Source: Pseudogracilibacillus sp.
GTDB taxonomy: Bacteria > Bacillota > Bacilli > Bacillales > Amphibacillaceae
NCBI GenBank assembly: GCA_026169815.1
Contig: JAPFDT010000012.1
Location: 62,001-126,000 of the forward strand
DNA: 64,000 nucleotides
Reading direction: 5' to 3'
Shown here: positions 41,631-53,727 of the stretch, in pieces
Numbering within the stretch: position 1 is the stretch's first letter
Layout: each line of letters opens with the position of its first letter
Notes under the pieces: model-generated
What the model was told of the DNA's origin: nothing
Database searches by the model: none
The model's input: only the letters and a program-made list of their open reading frames with translations
Made by a program: the position numbers and the translations under genes

Positions 41631-42800
41631 TCAGTCATCTTTATTTTTTTCTTTATTTTGTTCTTCATTTAATTCGTGCCACTCATGTTCATATTCTTCT
41701 TTTACTTGCGTATGTTCCTCTAATGTTTTTCTATAAAAAGTTTCACCGCTCGGGCGAGCATAGAAGTATAACTCAGTAAATTCTTTTCCTTCTGGTTTTA
41801 AAACTGCTTGAATAGAAGGTAAACTAGGTGAACTAATTGGACCTGGTGGCATGCCTTCTTGAACATATGTATTATAAGGTGAATCGGTACCAATATCATC
41901 GTATGACATAAGTACTTTATGTTCCCTATTTGCATACGCTGCTGTAATATCACTTTGTAATTTCATATCTTCATTTAGACGATTAATAAAAACTTGGGCT
42001 ACTTTAGGTCGATCTTCATCAAATTTTGATTCTCTTTCAATAATCGAAGCTAGTGTTAATATTTCATGAATAGTAAAATCACTTTTTTCAATAAGATCTT
42101 GTTCTGATGATAATGCATCGTTCGTTTGCTTAACCATCATATTTATAAGAGAATCTATGGAAGGTTCCTCTTCAAAAATCTCATACGTACCTGCATATAA
42201 ATAGCCTTCTAACGGAATTAATAATTCACTATTATCTAAATCATCGGTAATTAATTCTGGAAAGTTTTCCTTTAACGATGAAATTAATTCTTCATCTTGT
42301 AAACGTTCTAGAAATTCCTCTGCTGAAATATCTAATTTTTTTGCTAATATATCACCAATTTGGTCAGCAGATTTCCCCTCAGGAATTGTTACTTTATATA
42401 TTGGTTCTTCCATCACTTTTCCACTCTGTAATTCTTCGATAATACCATCGATATCTTGACTTGGACTTATTGTGTAATTTCCAGCTTGAAAATCTGCCGT
42501 ATTTTTAAATTTAATATAAAACTTAAAAATAGTACTATTTTTTATTAGTCCTTCTTTTTCTAAAATAGTAGCAATATCAGATGTTGAAGAACCTAATGGA
42601 ATATCTACTTCGATTTCTTCTTTATTGTTTTTGTCAACAGGACCGATTGCAGACTTAATATAGAAAAAACCTGAAATAATGGTAATTAAGAATATCACAA
42701 TGAGCGCACTAATTGTAATAAATACAATTTTCCTCGTAGTAGATACTTCATTTTGTTTTGTTACACTTGATTGGTTGTCCCAATCTTGTTTTTTTGTCAT
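41631..42800 (-). CDS. mltG: Endolytic transglycosylase MltG
   Basis: A 389-residue membrane-anchored murein lytic transglycosylase that ends nascent glycan strands. One transmembrane helix (about 23-47), a LysM-like domain with EVDIPLGSSTSDIATILEKEGLI, and the YceG domain with ASIIERESKFDEDRP, which holds the catalytic Glu. ATG after GAGGAGAAAGTAAAG. Confidence 0.94.
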   Translation of the reverse strand: MTKKQDWDNQSSVTKQNEVSTTRKIVFITISALIVIFLITIISGFFYIKSAIGPVDKNNKEEIEVDIPLGSSTSDIATILEKEGLIKNSTIFKFYIKFKNTADFQAGNYTISPSQDIDGIIEELQSGKVMEEPIYKVTIPEGKSADQIGDILAKKLDISAEEFLERLQDEELISSLKENFPELITDDLDNSELLIPLEGYLYAGTYEIFEEEPSIDSLINMMVKQTNDALSSEQDLIEKSDFTIHEILTLASIIERESKFDEDRPKVAQVFINRLNEDMKLQSDITAAYANREHKVLMSYDDIGTDSPYNTYVQEGMPPGPISSPSLPSIQAVLKPEGKEFTELYFYARPSGETFYRKTLEEHTQVKEEYEHEWHELNEEQNKEKNKDD

Positions 42801-42939
42801 CTTTACTTTCTCCTCTTACCTGATGCAACGAACAAAACAGAAAATGACAAGGCACACTTAAAAAAGTGTACTTGTATTTTCCGACTATCATTTCATCATT
42901 CTTTAACGTGTATGGATACACTTTAACAATATAAACAGT

Positions 42940-42972
42940 ATGCATGGTGTATGAAGACACCATGCATGCTGT
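42940..42972 (-). terminator. Hairpin after yrzB
   Basis: AGTATGCATGGTGT and ACACCATGCATGCT pair almost perfectly around a 6-nt loop between yrzB and mltG. The T run is modest, so it may be a terminator or RNA end. Confidence 0.6.
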
Positions 42973-43002
42973 TATTTATATATAATTTTATTCAGATATA
43001 AG

Positions 43003-43278
43003 TTAAATTTGACCTTCATCTTCTAATGTGTAAAGAATTTCTTCAATCATATCCCATTCTTCGTCTGTTTCCACTGGGAATAGTTTTAAATCATTTTCAT
43101 CGTCTTCTTCGTAGCGGAAAACGTACACTTCTACTTCTTCATCTTCTGTTTGTTCAGCTGGAATTGTTGCTACGTATGATTTATCAGATTCTAGTGTAAA
43201 TACCGTTAATACTTGAAATAAATGTTCGACACCTTCTTCATCAGGTATGATGATTTGCTCTTCTTGTTCTAAACTCAT
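43003..43278 (-). CDS. yrzB: YrzB-like DUF1292 protein
   Basis: A 91-residue very acidic protein (EEQIIIPDEEGVEHLF, then FTLESDKSYVATIP and EVYVFRYEED). Family of unknown function. ATG after AGGAGG. Third gene of the ireB-yrrK-yrzB trio. Confidence 0.92.
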   Translation of the reverse strand: MSLEQEEQIIIPDEEGVEHLFQVLTVFTLESDKSYVATIPAEQTEDEEVEVYVFRYEEDDENDLKLFPVETDEEWDMIEEILYTLEDEGQI

Positions 43279-43706
43279 TGTAATCCTCCTATGCTTTCTT
43301 GATCTAAATATGTTTGTAAGATAACTACTGCTGCCATTTTATCAATGACTTTCTTACGCCCTTTACGACTTACATCAGCTTCAATTAATGTTCTTTCAGC
43401 TGCAACGGTAGATAATCTTTCATCTACTAAGTGAACGGGCAAGTCAAACTTCCTACCGATACGTCTAGCGTAAATTTGGGAAATTTCACCACGTTCTCCT
43501 ATTGTTCCATCCATATTTTTCGGGAGTCCTACAATAATCTCACTTACTTCGTGTTCATGAATTAATTCACTTAACTCACGATCAGCAGATGACATATCAT
43601 GCTCATCCCAATGAATCGTTGTAATACCTTGAGCAGTTATTTTTAAGGCATCACTAATAGCAACACCGATTGTTTTTGACCCTACATCTAGTCCAAGGAT
43701 TCTCAT
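43275..43706 (-). CDS. yrrK: Holliday-junction resolvase-like protein YqgF/RuvX
   Basis: A 143-residue RNase-H-fold nuclease: [17 protein letters not shown] (first catalytic Asp), [15 protein letters not shown] and [12 protein letters not shown]. The family acts on pre-16S rRNA ends or DNA junctions. Overlaps yrzB by 4 nt; ATG after AAGGATAATGA. Confidence 0.94.
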   Translation of the reverse strand: MRILGLDVGSKTIGVAISDALKITAQGITTIHWDEHDMSSADRELSELIHEHEVSEIIVGLPKNMDGTIGERGEISQIYARRIGRKFDLPVHLVDERLSTVAAERTLIEADVSRKGRKKVIDKMAAVVILQTYLDQESIGGLQ

Positions 43707-43975
43707 TCATTATCCTTAGTTAAATCTTTTAAATAATATTTCACAAGTTCTTCGATGATTTCATCACGTTCTATTTTACGGATGAGATTACGGGCATCTT
43801 TATATCTCGGTATATATGCAGGGTCACCTGAGATTAAATAGCCGACGATTTGGTTATTTGGATTGTACCCTTTTTCTTTTAATGCTTCATGAATTGTTAA
43901 TAAGGTTTCTTTAATATCGCGATCAAATGATTCATCATGGAAATTAAATTTCATTGTTTTATCAATTGAACTCAT
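43703..43975 (-). CDS. ireB: IreB family regulatory phosphoprotein
   Basis: A 90-residue DUF965 protein: [50 protein letters not shown]. In enterococci IreB is the substrate of the Ser/Thr kinase IreK; phosphorylated Thr residues lie near the N-terminus. ATG after GAGGTGTTACG; last codons overlap yrrK. Confidence 0.95.
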   Translation of the reverse strand: MSSIDKTMKFNFHDESFDRDIKETLLTIHEALKEKGYNPNNQIVGYLISGDPAYIPRYKDARNLIRKIERDEIIEELVKYYLKDLTKDNE

Positions 43976-44055
43976 CGTAACACCTCATTCCCTTGTTTAC
44001 TATAAACATTTTACCACGTTTACATACTTTATAATATCTTTTTTCATTTAAATTG

Positions 44056-46695
44056 TTATTCTGTTAGTGCTTTATGAACATATTCTGCAACAAATGCGAG
44101 TACTTCATTAATTTTTGTCGCATCTTTACCACCTGCTTGAGCCATGTCAGGACGGCCTCCACCACCACCGCCTACAATTTTAGCAGCTTGTGATATTAAA
44201 TGACCTGAGTGTAAATTTTGTTTGATTAAATCTTTTGTCACACCTGAAATCAATTGTACCTTTCCATTATTTTCCGCTACTAACAGTATAACACCTGAAT
44301 CAATTCTTTGCTTCAAGTAATCCATCATATTACGTAATTGATTCATATCTTTTACAGATACTTGCTCTGCTAATACTGGAATATTATCTACTTTCGTGAA
44401 TTTATTCAGTAATTCCTCTGTTTCTTCGTTAGATAATTTTGCTTGTAATGATTCATTTTCCTTTTCCAACGATTTTAATTGAGAAAATGTCGCCTCAATT
44501 TTATTTATAACGTTTTCTTCATTTGCTTTTAAAAGGGCTGCTGCTTCTTCTAAAATTTTACCTTTGTTTTCCATCCACTCAAATGCTTGTTTACTTGTTA
44601 CAGCTTCAATTCTTCTTACACCTGCGCCAATACCGCCTTCGGAGACAATTTTAAACAAACCGATTTCAGCACTATTTTCAACGTGACAGCCACCACATAA
44701 CTCAATACTATAATCATCTAATTGAACGACTCTCACTACATCACCATATTTCTCACCAAATAGTGCCATTGCTCCAAGCTGTTTCGCTTCATCTATATCC
44801 ATATTTTCGATAACGACAGGAATACTTTGCCAGACTTTTTCATTGACAATTTGTTCGATTTTTTCTAGTTCTTCGTTTGTCGTCGCTTGAAAGTGAGTAA
44901 AGTCAAATCGTAATCGTTCTGGTGTTACTAATGATCCTGCTTGATGGATATGATCGCCTAAAACATCTTGTAATGCTTGATGCAAAATATGAGTGGCTGT
45001 ATGATTTTTTACTACTTGATTTCTAAATACATCATCAATAGTTGCTGTTACTGTATCATTCACACTTAATGTACCTGAGATGATTTCTACATGTTGAATA
45101 TGTTGGCCATTTGGTGCTGTTTGAACGTCTGTTACTTTAGCTTTTCCATTGTCTGAGTAAATCCAACCGATATCTGCAGTTTGACCACCACTTTCAGCAT
45201 AGAAAGGTGTCGTTTTTAAAATAATGGTTCCAGTTTGACCTTCTGTTAATTCATTTTCTATTTCATCAGCAATGACATATAAAACAGTTGTTTCTACTGA
45301 CGCTTCATCATAACCAACAAACTCTGTTTCATCTGTAATATCTATTAAAACTTCATTTTGTACTTGCATTGAACCGACATTTTCACGCGCAGCACGAGCT
45401 CTTGTTCTTTGTTTTTCCATCTCTGCTTCGAAGCCTTCATTATCAATCGAAAAACCATACTCTTGCACGTACTCTTCTGTCAATTCTTTAGGAAATCCAT
45501 AAGTGTCATATAGTTTAAAGACATCTTGTCCTGATACAACTGTTTCTTTCGTATCTTTTAATGTCGCAATAATTTCAGTTAATCTTGCTAATCCATCGTT
45601 TAATGTTTCATTAAATCGCTCTTCTTCTACTTGGATTATATTCATAATATGATCTTGTTGCTCGACGACTTCTGGATAATATGATTCCATAATTTTTCCG
45701 ACAGTGGGAACTAGTTTATACATAAATGGTTTTTCTATCCCAATATATGTTGCATAACGAACTGCTCGACGGATTAAGCGACGTAAAATATAGCCTCGTC
45801 CTTCATTAGAAGGTAAAGCATGATCGCCAACAGCAAATGCAACTGTACGAATATGGTCAGCAATAATTTTAAATGCTGTATCTGTTTCTTTCGCTTTACC
45901 ATATGTTGTATTTGCAAATTCTTCTGTTTTCTTAATAATTGGTACAAATAAATCTGTGTCAAAATTCGTTGGTGCATCTTGCAATAAAGAAACTAAACGT
46001 TCCAATCCAAGCCCTGTATCAATATTTTTATTCGGAAGTGGTGTATATGTATGGTCTGGATTATGGTTAAACTGAGAAAACACTAAGTTCCACACTTCTA
46101 AATAACGTTCGTTTTCTCCGCCTGGGTATAGCTCAGGATCATTTTCATCATTGCCGTAAGTTGGGCCACGATCATAAAATATTTCTGTATTGGGCCCACT
46201 TGGTCCTTCACCGATATCCCAGAAGTTTTCTTCTAAACGAATAATTCGATGTTTCGGCAATTTTATGTCATGTAGCCAAATATCATATGCTTCATCATCT
46301 TCAGGATGGACTGTTACAGATAATAACTCTGAATCAAAACCAATCCACTTCTCACTCGTTAAAAATTCCCACGCAAATTCAATTGCTTCTTTCTTAAAAT
46401 AGTCACCGATAGAAAAGTTTCCTAACATTTCAAAGAACGTATGGTGACGAGCTGTAAAACCAACATTTTCAATATCATTTGTTCGAATTGCTTTTTGTGC
46501 ATTAGCAATCCGTGGGTTTTTCGGTACAATCGTTCCATCAAAATATTTTTTTAATGTTGCTACTCCACTATTAATCCATAATAATGTTGGATCATCTTTT
46601 GGTACTAATGAAACACTTGGTTCAATAGCGTGTCCTTTTTCTTTAAAAAAGTCTAAAAATAATTGTCTAATTTCTGCTGAAGTTAATTCCGTCAT
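44056..46695 (-). CDS. alaS: Alanyl-tRNA synthetase
   Basis: An 879-residue class II synthetase. The aminoacylation core includes [13 protein letters not shown] and GLGLERL. The editing domain has HTATHILHQ and [10 protein letters not shown] (zinc site). A coiled coil precedes the C-Ala domain with [17 protein letters not shown] 46695 after TGGAGG; the frame is open upstream but that part is the T-box terminator. Controlled by the T-box leader. Confidence 0.97.
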   Translation of the reverse strand: MTELTSAEIRQLFLDFFKEKGHAIEPSVSLVPKDDPTLLWINSGVATLKKYFDGTIVPKNPRIANAQKAIRTNDIENVGFTARHHTFFEMLGNFSIGDYFKKEAIEFAWEFLTSEKWIGFDSELLSVTVHPEDDEAYDIWLHDIKLPKHRIIRLEENFWDIGEGPSGPNTEIFYDRGPTYGNDENDPELYPGGENERYLEVWNLVFSQFNHNPDHTYTPLPNKNIDTGLGLERLVSLLQDAPTNFDTDLFVPIIKKTEEFANTTYGKAKETDTAFKIIADHIRTVAFAVGDHALPSNEGRGYILRRLIRRAVRYATYIGIEKPFMYKLVPTVGKIMESYYPEVVEQQDHIMNIIQVEEERFNETLNDGLARLTEIIATLKDTKETVVSGQDVFKLYDTYGFPKELTEEYVQEYGFSIDNEGFEAEMEKQRTRARAARENVGSMQVQNEVLIDITDETEFVGYDEASVETTVLYVIADEIENELTEGQTGTIILKTTPFYAESGGQTADIGWIYSDNGKAKVTDVQTAPNGQHIQHVEIISGTLSVNDTVTATIDDVFRNQVVKNHTATHILHQALQDVLGDHIHQAGSLVTPERLRFDFTHFQATTNEELEKIEQIVNEKVWQSIPVVIENMDIDEAKQLGAMALFGEKYGDVVRVVQLDDYSIELCGGCHVENSAEIGLFKIVSEGGIGAGVRRIEAVTSKQAFEWMENKGKILEEAAALLKANEENVINKIEATFSQLKSLEKENESLQAKLSNEETEELLNKFTKVDNIPVLAEQVSVKDMNQLRNMMDYLKQRIDSGVILLVAENNGKVQLISGVTKDLIKQNLHSGHLISQAAKIVGGGGGGRPDMAQAGGKDATKINEVLAFVAEYVHKALTE

Positions 46696-46737
46696 CTTAT
46701 TAGCCTCCATTTTTTCATTAAATCCTGTATAAACATA

Positions 46738-46985
46738 AAAAAACCCCTCCACTGCTATCATAATGCCTGCAGGGACGAGAATTCATCGCGGTACCACCCT
46801 ATTTATAAATACAACTGTATTTATCACTTAAACATGATAACGGTATGAAACCGACGGGTATTAGCCGTACTCTAGTATAGCTTTCCATCATTGCATGTTA
46901 GAATTTATTACAGCCTATGTAAATTCCTCTCTTAAACATGACCAATCATGTACTTTTTACCTTCAACGTTTTCGTATATTAGTTA
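46738..46985 (-). promoter_or_regulatory. T-box riboswitch of alaS
   Basis: The T-box sequence AGGGTGGTACCGCG is at 46800-46787 (minus strand), followed by TTCTCGTCCCTGCAGG and a G-rich arm ending in TTTTTTTT as terminator. Stem I holds AGAGAGG and a GGCTG apical motif. The specifier loop reads GAAAGCTA with GCU (Ala) at 46881-46879, which fits the gene. Confidence 0.93.
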
Positions 46986-46990
46986 ATAAT

Positions 46991-47019
46991 AGTATAAGAA
47001 ACTGTCTGTTAAATGTCAA
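46991..47019 (-). promoter_or_regulatory. alaS promoter
   Basis: TTGACA (47019-47014) and TATACT (46996-46991) on the minus strand, 17 nt apart. The -35 box lies inside the last codons of the upstream yrrI gene. Confidence 0.85.
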
Positions 47020-48073
47020 TTGCATTGCTGTTTGAACGAAAAACTTCTACATAAATCGCTTTTAAAATTGTTGTTAAAGGAATAACGACAATCATCCCAA
47101 TAACTCCTCCTAGTTCAGCTCCTATCATTAACATTAAAATAATAATTACAGGATGAATCTGGACGCTTTTCCCCATAATATAAGGCGATAAAAAAGAGTT
47201 TTCAATGATTTGTATAATGATATTCGTTACCATAATAATAACGGCTAAATGCCACGATGTCGTTAATGCAATTAAAATAGCAGGTACAGAACCAATAATT
47301 GGTCCAAAATAAGGGATAACATTCATTAAGCCCATTATAATTGCTAACAGTAATGCATATTTTAATTCGAATGTATGATACATTAAAAAGGTAATTAACG
47401 CGACAATCGATGAAATAGCAATTTGCCCACGAAGATAGCTACCTAAACTTTTATCAATCGCTGTTAAAATTTTTTCCGTTTTTATTAAAGAAGTTTTCGA
47501 GAGTAATTGGAATAAGCTATCTTTCATCCGTTCATAATCAATTAAAAAATAAAATACCAATACAGGAACAATGACTAAAATAAATAAAACATCTAATATA
47601 CCCGTAATTTTATGAAAAAAGCTTTCTAATCGATTTTCTACTTTTATTTCGATTTGCTGAATAACAAGCTTCATTTTATCATGAAATACTTCAGGCAAAA
47701 AAGCTGTGTTTTCAAATAAAGCATATGTACCATCTTCATACATCGTAATAATTTTCGGTAATTGTTCACCTAATTCTTCAAGTTGTGCAATTAGTATCGG
47801 AAACCCTTTATAAATGACTAAAGCTAATAAACAAAAAAAGCTAACATAAATAGAAATGACAGCTAATGCTTTATTAATATTTAGTCTCGCCAATTTATCG
47901 ATTAATGGATATAATAAATAACTAATAAATGCCGCTAAAATAAACGGGATAAATATAATTAAAAGCAATTTAAAAAACGGAAAGAATAATGGCAAGAATT
48001 TAACTATTAGATATGCTAATAAAATATACAATATAATCATCACAACGATATACAACTGTCTAACATCGCGCAT
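47009..48073 (-). CDS. yrrI: YrrI, AI-2E family membrane protein
   Basis: A 354-residue protein of the AI-2E/TqsA/PerM family with about seven membrane helices. Landmarks: FILAAFISYLLYPLIDKL, GLMNVIPYFGPIIGSVPAILIAL and EGS-like ENSFLSPYIMGKSVQIHPV. Transport substrate unknown. ATG after AAAGGGGGAGAGTGG. Its 3' end contains the -35 box of alaS. Confidence 0.9.
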   Translation of the reverse strand: MRDVRQLYIVVMIILYILLAYLIVKFLPLFFPFFKLLLIIFIPFILAAFISYLLYPLIDKLARLNINKALAVISIYVSFFCLLALVIYKGFPILIAQLEELGEQLPKIITMYEDGTYALFENTAFLPEVFHDKMKLVIQQIEIKVENRLESFFHKITGILDVLFILVIVPVLVFYFLIDYERMKDSLFQLLSKTSLIKTEKILTAIDKSLGSYLRGQIAISSIVALITFLMYHTFELKYALLLAIIMGLMNVIPYFGPIIGSVPAILIALTTSWHLAVIIMVTNIIIQIIENSFLSPYIMGKSVQIHPVIIILMLMIGAELGGVIGMIVVIPLTTILKAIYVEVFRSNSNAIDI

Positions 48074-48342
48074 CCACTCTCCCCCTTTAAACGCTCATAG
48101 TATGTGTTTAAAGAGGGAAATTATTCTATTGAATACACTCATGTTTTTAAGTCGAAGTTTTATATACTTATTCGAATCAATTTCATATTAGGATAATTCA
48201 TTTGAAAACATGAACGATTAAATTAAATTGAAAAAAATGTTTATGTATTTAAAGGAAACGGTGCTATCGTCGAACGTAAAGTTCGGGTTTGATGAACTAG
48301 ATATGAATTAAGATATTGATTCATTCATAAAAACATAAAACA

Positions 48343-50676
48343 CTATTGTTCTTCTTCTATTATCTTTTCTTGTTCCTCATCTAGATGACCATTTCCCGCT
48401 TCTATTGTATTCTCATTAGATATTTTAATTTCTAAACGTTCCTTTAATGTCGTATAACGCATATTAGAATCAAATGTGGCAATACCTTGCATAAATGCAT
48501 CGATTTCACCACACAAAATTAATGACTGTTTACTGCGGGTAATAGCTGTATAGAGTAAATTCTTTCTTAACATTCTACGATACGACCTTACAACAGGCAT
48601 AATTACGATTGGAAATTCACTACCTTGTGATTTATGTATCGAAATACAATAAGCATGCATGAAGTTTAAATAATTTCCTCGTGAATATAATACTTCATTT
48701 TCTTCAAAAGCAATTAAAATTTGTTCTTGTTTATCTTCTGTTTCTCTAGCAGTAAATATTTGAATAATTTCGCCGATATCTCCATTATAAACGCCATCTT
48801 CTGGTTGATTCACTAATTGAATAACCCGATCACCAACACGATAAACCGCATCATTTATTTTTCGTTCACGTTTATTTTTTTCTTTCGGATTAACAATTTC
48901 TTGGATGTTTTTATTAATTGCATTAATTCCTGCTTCAGTACGATACATCGGAGCTAGTACTTGTACGTCATTTATGTCAATCCCTTTGGCGATTGCCTTT
49001 TTCACGATAGTTGAAACAACGTCAACTACTTGATGTGTCTGACAAGATATAAAGCTAAAATCCTTATCTTTTTCTAAATCATCTGTCGTTAAATCATCTT
49101 GTTTGATTAAATGTGCTAATTGAATAATTTTGGATCCTTCTTGTTGTCTGTACACTTCATTTAACGTCACACTAGGAATTAACTGACTACTAAATAAATC
49201 CGCTAGCACTTCACCTGGACCTACAGAAGGTAATTGGTCTTCATCTCCAACCATGAGCACTTGCATGTCATTTGGAATAGCTTTAAATAAATGATTAGCA
49301 AGCCAAACATCGACCATCGAGAACTCATCAATAATGATAAAAGAGCCTGATAGTTGTTCGTATTCATTTTTCTCAAAGCTTTTATGCCCGTCCCAACCTA
49401 ATAAGCGGTGAATCGTCATTGCTTTCATACCTGTCGATTCTTGTAATCGTTTTGCGGCTCGCCCTGTTGGTGCCGTTAAAACAAATGGAAAGTCTGCTTG
49501 TTTATCATAGTCATGGCGATCTAATGAAACATTATGTATTTCTGAATATACTTTTAAAATCCCTTTAATAACAGTCGTCTTTCCTGTTCCTGGACCACCT
49601 GTTAATAACATTAATTTTGAATGGATCGCTTGTTTAATGGCGGCAAATTGTTCTTCCCCATAACTTAATGCTTCTTCTTCTTCAATTTCACCTGTCCACT
49701 TCATTAACTCGGCATCAGTTGCTTCTATTTCTGTCTTTTTAGATAGAATTCGTTCAATATGACTACTAAAATGATCTTCGGCGTAGTAAAGCATTGCTAA
49801 ATAAATAAATTCATCTTGTCTTATAATCCGCTTCTCTGATTCTAAATAGGCAATATGTTCAATTAGCTGTTCATCCGTAACAGACGGTACTGCAATGATC
49901 TCTTTCATTTTACTAACACATTCATCAAGAGGTAAATATACGTGTCCGTCATTAATACTCATTTGTAGCGCATATATACAACTAGCTCGTAATCGATGTT
50001 CATCTGCACGATCCATTTGATTAATCTCAGCAATTTTATCAGCCGTTAAGAAGCCAAACCCTTCTATATCATAAATAAATTGGTATGGATTTTGATAAAT
50101 TAATGTTAAGGTTTCTTCTCTATATTGTTTATAAAGAATTTGCGCCATTTTTAACCCTACCCCAAACCTCGTCAGTTCAACAGCAATCGATTCAAATCCT
50201 TGATTTTCTTGTAATGTTTCTACTAAATCTTTTCGTGTCTTTTTATTTAAAGAAGGGACATCTTCTAATACATCAGGATTATCTAATATACGTGTAATAG
50301 CATTTTCACCTAGTTTATCGACAATTGCTTGAGCTGTTTTCTTCCCGACTCCTTTAAACGTATCACTCGATAAATAAGCAATCATTGCTTCTTTCGTTTC
50401 CGGTACGTACGTTTGATAGGCTGATATATCATATTGCAAACCATATTTAGGATGTTGAATTAGTTGTCCGAAAAATTGATACGCAACGCCTTTTTGTAAA
50501 TTAGAAAAATGCCCCTTTCCAACAATTTCCTTTTCATCATAACCTTCATTTGTATCATGTATTTTAATTTTTGCTATCGAAAAATGTTCAGCGGCGTTTT
50601 CGTAAATGGTGAACATAATTTCTCCTTGTACAAATCCTTTTTCATTTGATTTGTCTTCAGTTTCTTCATTCTCCAT
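48343..50676 (-). CDS. recD2: RecD2 DNA helicase (YrrC)
   Basis: A 777-residue 5'-3' superfamily-1 helicase without RecBC, involved in fork and mismatch maintenance. N-terminal OB/HhH region (LSSDTFKGVGKKTAQAIVDKLG), Walker A LTGGPGTGKTT, Walker B IIDEFSMVD, and C-terminal motif VI AITRSK with CISIHKSQGSEF. ATG 50676 chosen for GCGGAGGTTAACGAG; ATG 50709 overlaps the yrrB stop but has no site. The 269 bp downstream are empty. Confidence 0.94.
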   Translation of the reverse strand: MENEETEDKSNEKGFVQGEIMFTIYENAAEHFSIAKIKIHDTNEGYDEKEIVGKGHFSNLQKGVAYQFFGQLIQHPKYGLQYDISAYQTYVPETKEAMIAYLSSDTFKGVGKKTAQAIVDKLGENAITRILDNPDVLEDVPSLNKKTRKDLVETLQENQGFESIAVELTRFGVGLKMAQILYKQYREETLTLIYQNPYQFIYDIEGFGFLTADKIAEINQMDRADEHRLRASCIYALQMSINDGHVYLPLDECVSKMKEIIAVPSVTDEQLIEHIAYLESEKRIIRQDEFIYLAMLYYAEDHFSSHIERILSKKTEIEATDAELMKWTGEIEEEEALSYGEEQFAAIKQAIHSKLMLLTGGPGTGKTTVIKGILKVYSEIHNVSLDRHDYDKQADFPFVLTAPTGRAAKRLQESTGMKAMTIHRLLGWDGHKSFEKNEYEQLSGSFIIIDEFSMVDVWLANHLFKAIPNDMQVLMVGDEDQLPSVGPGEVLADLFSSQLIPSVTLNEVYRQQEGSKIIQLAHLIKQDDLTTDDLEKDKDFSFISCQTHQVVDVVSTIVKKAIAKGIDINDVQVLAPMYRTEAGINAINKNIQEIVNPKEKNKRERKINDAVYRVGDRVIQLVNQPEDGVYNGDIGEIIQIFTARETEDKQEQILIAFEENEVLYSRGNYLNFMHAYCISIHKSQGSEFPIVIMPVVRSYRRMLRKNLLYTAITRSKQSLILCGEIDAFMQGIATFDSNMRYTTLKERLEIKISNENTIEAGNGHLDEEQEKIIEEEQ

Positions 50677-50705
50677 CTCGTTAACCTCCGCTTCTCTATT
50701 GTTGG

Positions 50706-51350
50706 TCATGTAACTAAACTTTGTTTAGCTTGTTTTGCTAATTCATGATTTGGTTGTGCTTGTAATGTTTGATCGAAATAATCTATTGCTAATTGTGTAT
50801 CCTCGTTTTGCACTGCGATAATGCCTAAATTGTATAATGTATCTGCATGTGCTGCATCAAACTGTAACACTTCTTGCCAGATTACTTCTGCTTCATTAAT
50901 AAAATCCGCCTTCGCTAACGCAAGCCCATATTGAAATAAACTCTCAGGCTGTTTTTCTAATTCTGTCGCCGTCTGCAAAAACGGTAATGATAGCATCGTA
51001 TCTTCGCGCATCACATATGTCATTCCTAACATAAAGTATATATCCGCATCAGCTAATCCTAACGATAATCCTTGCTTATACATCGTTTCAGCTTCTGCAT
51101 ATAATGCTTGGTCATAATATAAATTTCCTAATCCGTAATAAGCCGTTGCCGATTGATCATCTAATTCAATCGCTTTTAAAAAAACTCGTTCCGCTTCTTC
51201 TAATTGATTGGTTACGGCTAATAAATTTGCAAAGTTAATATAACCAACCGGGTCTGTCGGTTCCTCATCAATATATTCAACGAAAAGTTGTGCAGCCGCC
51301 TCATAATCTCTTTCTGATACGCACTTAATTGCTCGTTCTAATTTAGTCAC
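50706..51350 (-). CDS. yrrB: TPR-repeat protein YrrB
   Basis: A 214-residue protein of about five or six tetratricopeptide repeats (AIELDDQSATAYYGLGNLYYDQ, GLADADIYFMLGMTYV, FDAAHADTLYNLGIIAV), a protein-interaction scaffold. GTG 51350 after GAGGGATAAC. Lies between mnmA and recD2 as in Bacillus. Confidence 0.9.
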   Translation of the reverse strand: MTKLERAIKCVSERDYEAAAQLFVEYIDEEPTDPVGYINFANLLAVTNQLEEAERVFLKAIELDDQSATAYYGLGNLYYDQALYAEAETMYKQGLSLGLADADIYFMLGMTYVMREDTMLSLPFLQTATELEKQPESLFQYGLALAKADFINEAEVIWQEVLQFDAAHADTLYNLGIIAVQNEDTQLAIDYFDQTLQAQPNHELAKQAKQSLVT

Positions 51351-51384
51351 GTTATCCCTCGCTTAATTAACAAAATGCAAAGAC

Positions 51385-51411
51385 AAGACTATGTAAATAT
51401 TTACATAGTCT

Positions 51412-51412
<1 letters not shown>
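51385..51412 (-). terminator. Hairpin after mnmA
   Basis: AAGACTATGTAA and TTACATAGTCTT form a 12-bp stem with a 4-nt loop overlapping the mnmA stop codon. Confidence 0.65.
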
Positions 51413-52515
<1,103 letters not shown>

Positions 52516-53670
52516 TTACCTTCCTTCATTATTTGTTAATCTATGGACTACTTCCGCTATTTTTTTCGCAGCTGTTACAATATCTTCTTCTGTATTAGCT
52601 GTACCAAAACTGAACCGAACTGCATTTTTTATTCTGTCATCTCGAAAACTATAGATTGCTTTTAACACATGAGAAGGCTCTAGTGTACCTGAAGAACAAG
52701 CACTACCACCTGAAGCTGCAATACCTGCTAAATCAAAATTTGTTAATAACACATCTGTTTCTGTACTAGGGAAGCTTAAATTTATAATCGTTGGAATTGC
52801 ATTATCTATATTTCCGTTAATTGTAAATTCAACTTCTTCATCTTGTAATGTTTGAACGAAAAGTCTTTTATACCCCTCGTATGTTGTATAGTTTTTTTGC
52901 TTATTTTTCTGTGCTAAGTTCACCGCTTTTTGAAAGCCAATCACACTAGTTAAGTTCTCTGTACCTGGTCGCATGACATTTTCTTGAAAACCACCGTATT
53001 GTAATTGTTGCAACAATACATGAGACCTTTTATATAAGAAACCAATCCCTTTTGGACCGTTTAATTTATGAGCTGATGTCGTTAATAAATCAACTTGTAA
53101 CTCATCTACATCTATATCCATCATACTATACGCTTGAACAGCATCAGTATGAAATATTGCTTGATGATCTTTTAATAACTCGCCAATTTCTTTAATTGGT
53201 TGGATGACGCCTGTTTCGTTGTTAGCTGTCATAACCGAGACTAAAATAGTATATTCTGTTAAAGAACGTTCTAAATCATACACATTAATTTGACCTTCTT
53301 GATTAACAGGTAAATAAGTTACGTGAAATCCTTTTTTTTGCAAAAACTCCATCACACTAATATTAGCACGATGTTCTTGTTGAGTTGTAATAATATGATT
53401 ACCATTGTATTCATTCTCTAATGCTGATCCTATTAAAGCTAAGTTATTTGCCTCTGTTCCCCCACTAGTGAATATAATATCATTTTCATCTGCTTTAATG
53501 CTTTTAGCTAAATCACGGCGTGCTTCATTTAAATAAAATTTAGCTTTACGTCCTATTTTATGCACACTAGATGGGTTACCAAAATGTTCTTTATCAAATG
53601 CATGCATCGCATCCATTACTTCTGGATGTACGGGAGTTGTCGCAGCATGATCTAAGTAGATCAACGTCAT
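52516..53670 (-). CDS. yrvO: Cysteine desulfurase YrvO (NifS/IscS-like)
   Basis: A 384-residue PLP enzyme. FTSGGTEANNLAL binds PLP, TTSAHKLNGPKG holds the PLP Lys, and GGSACSSGT the persulfide Cys. In Bacillus YrvO gives sulfur to MnmA. Start is ambiguous: ATG 53670/53673 or the following TTG, all near TAGGAAGG. Forms an operon with cymR and mnmA. Confidence 0.94.
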   Translation of the reverse strand: MTLIYLDHAATTPVHPEVMDAMHAFDKEHFGNPSSVHKIGRKAKFYLNEARRDLAKSIKADENDIIFTSGGTEANNLALIGSALENEYNGNHIITTQQEHRANISVMEFLQKKGFHVTYLPVNQEGQINVYDLERSLTEYTILVSVMTANNETGVIQPIKEIGELLKDHQAIFHTDAVQAYSMMDIDVDELQVDLLTTSAHKLNGPKGIGFLYKRSHVLLQQLQYGGFQENVMRPGTENLTSVIGFQKAVNLAQKNKQKNYTTYEGYKRLFVQTLQDEEVEFTINGNIDNAIPTIINLSFPSTETDVLLTNFDLAGIAASGGSACSSGTLEPSHVLKAIYSFRDDRIKNAVRFSFGTANTEEDIVTAAKKIAEVVHRLTNNEGR

Positions 53671-53727
53671 CATCCTTCCTATTCCTATATCCAATTAAAC
53701 TTAATATGAAATTAAAAATGTTCATAT

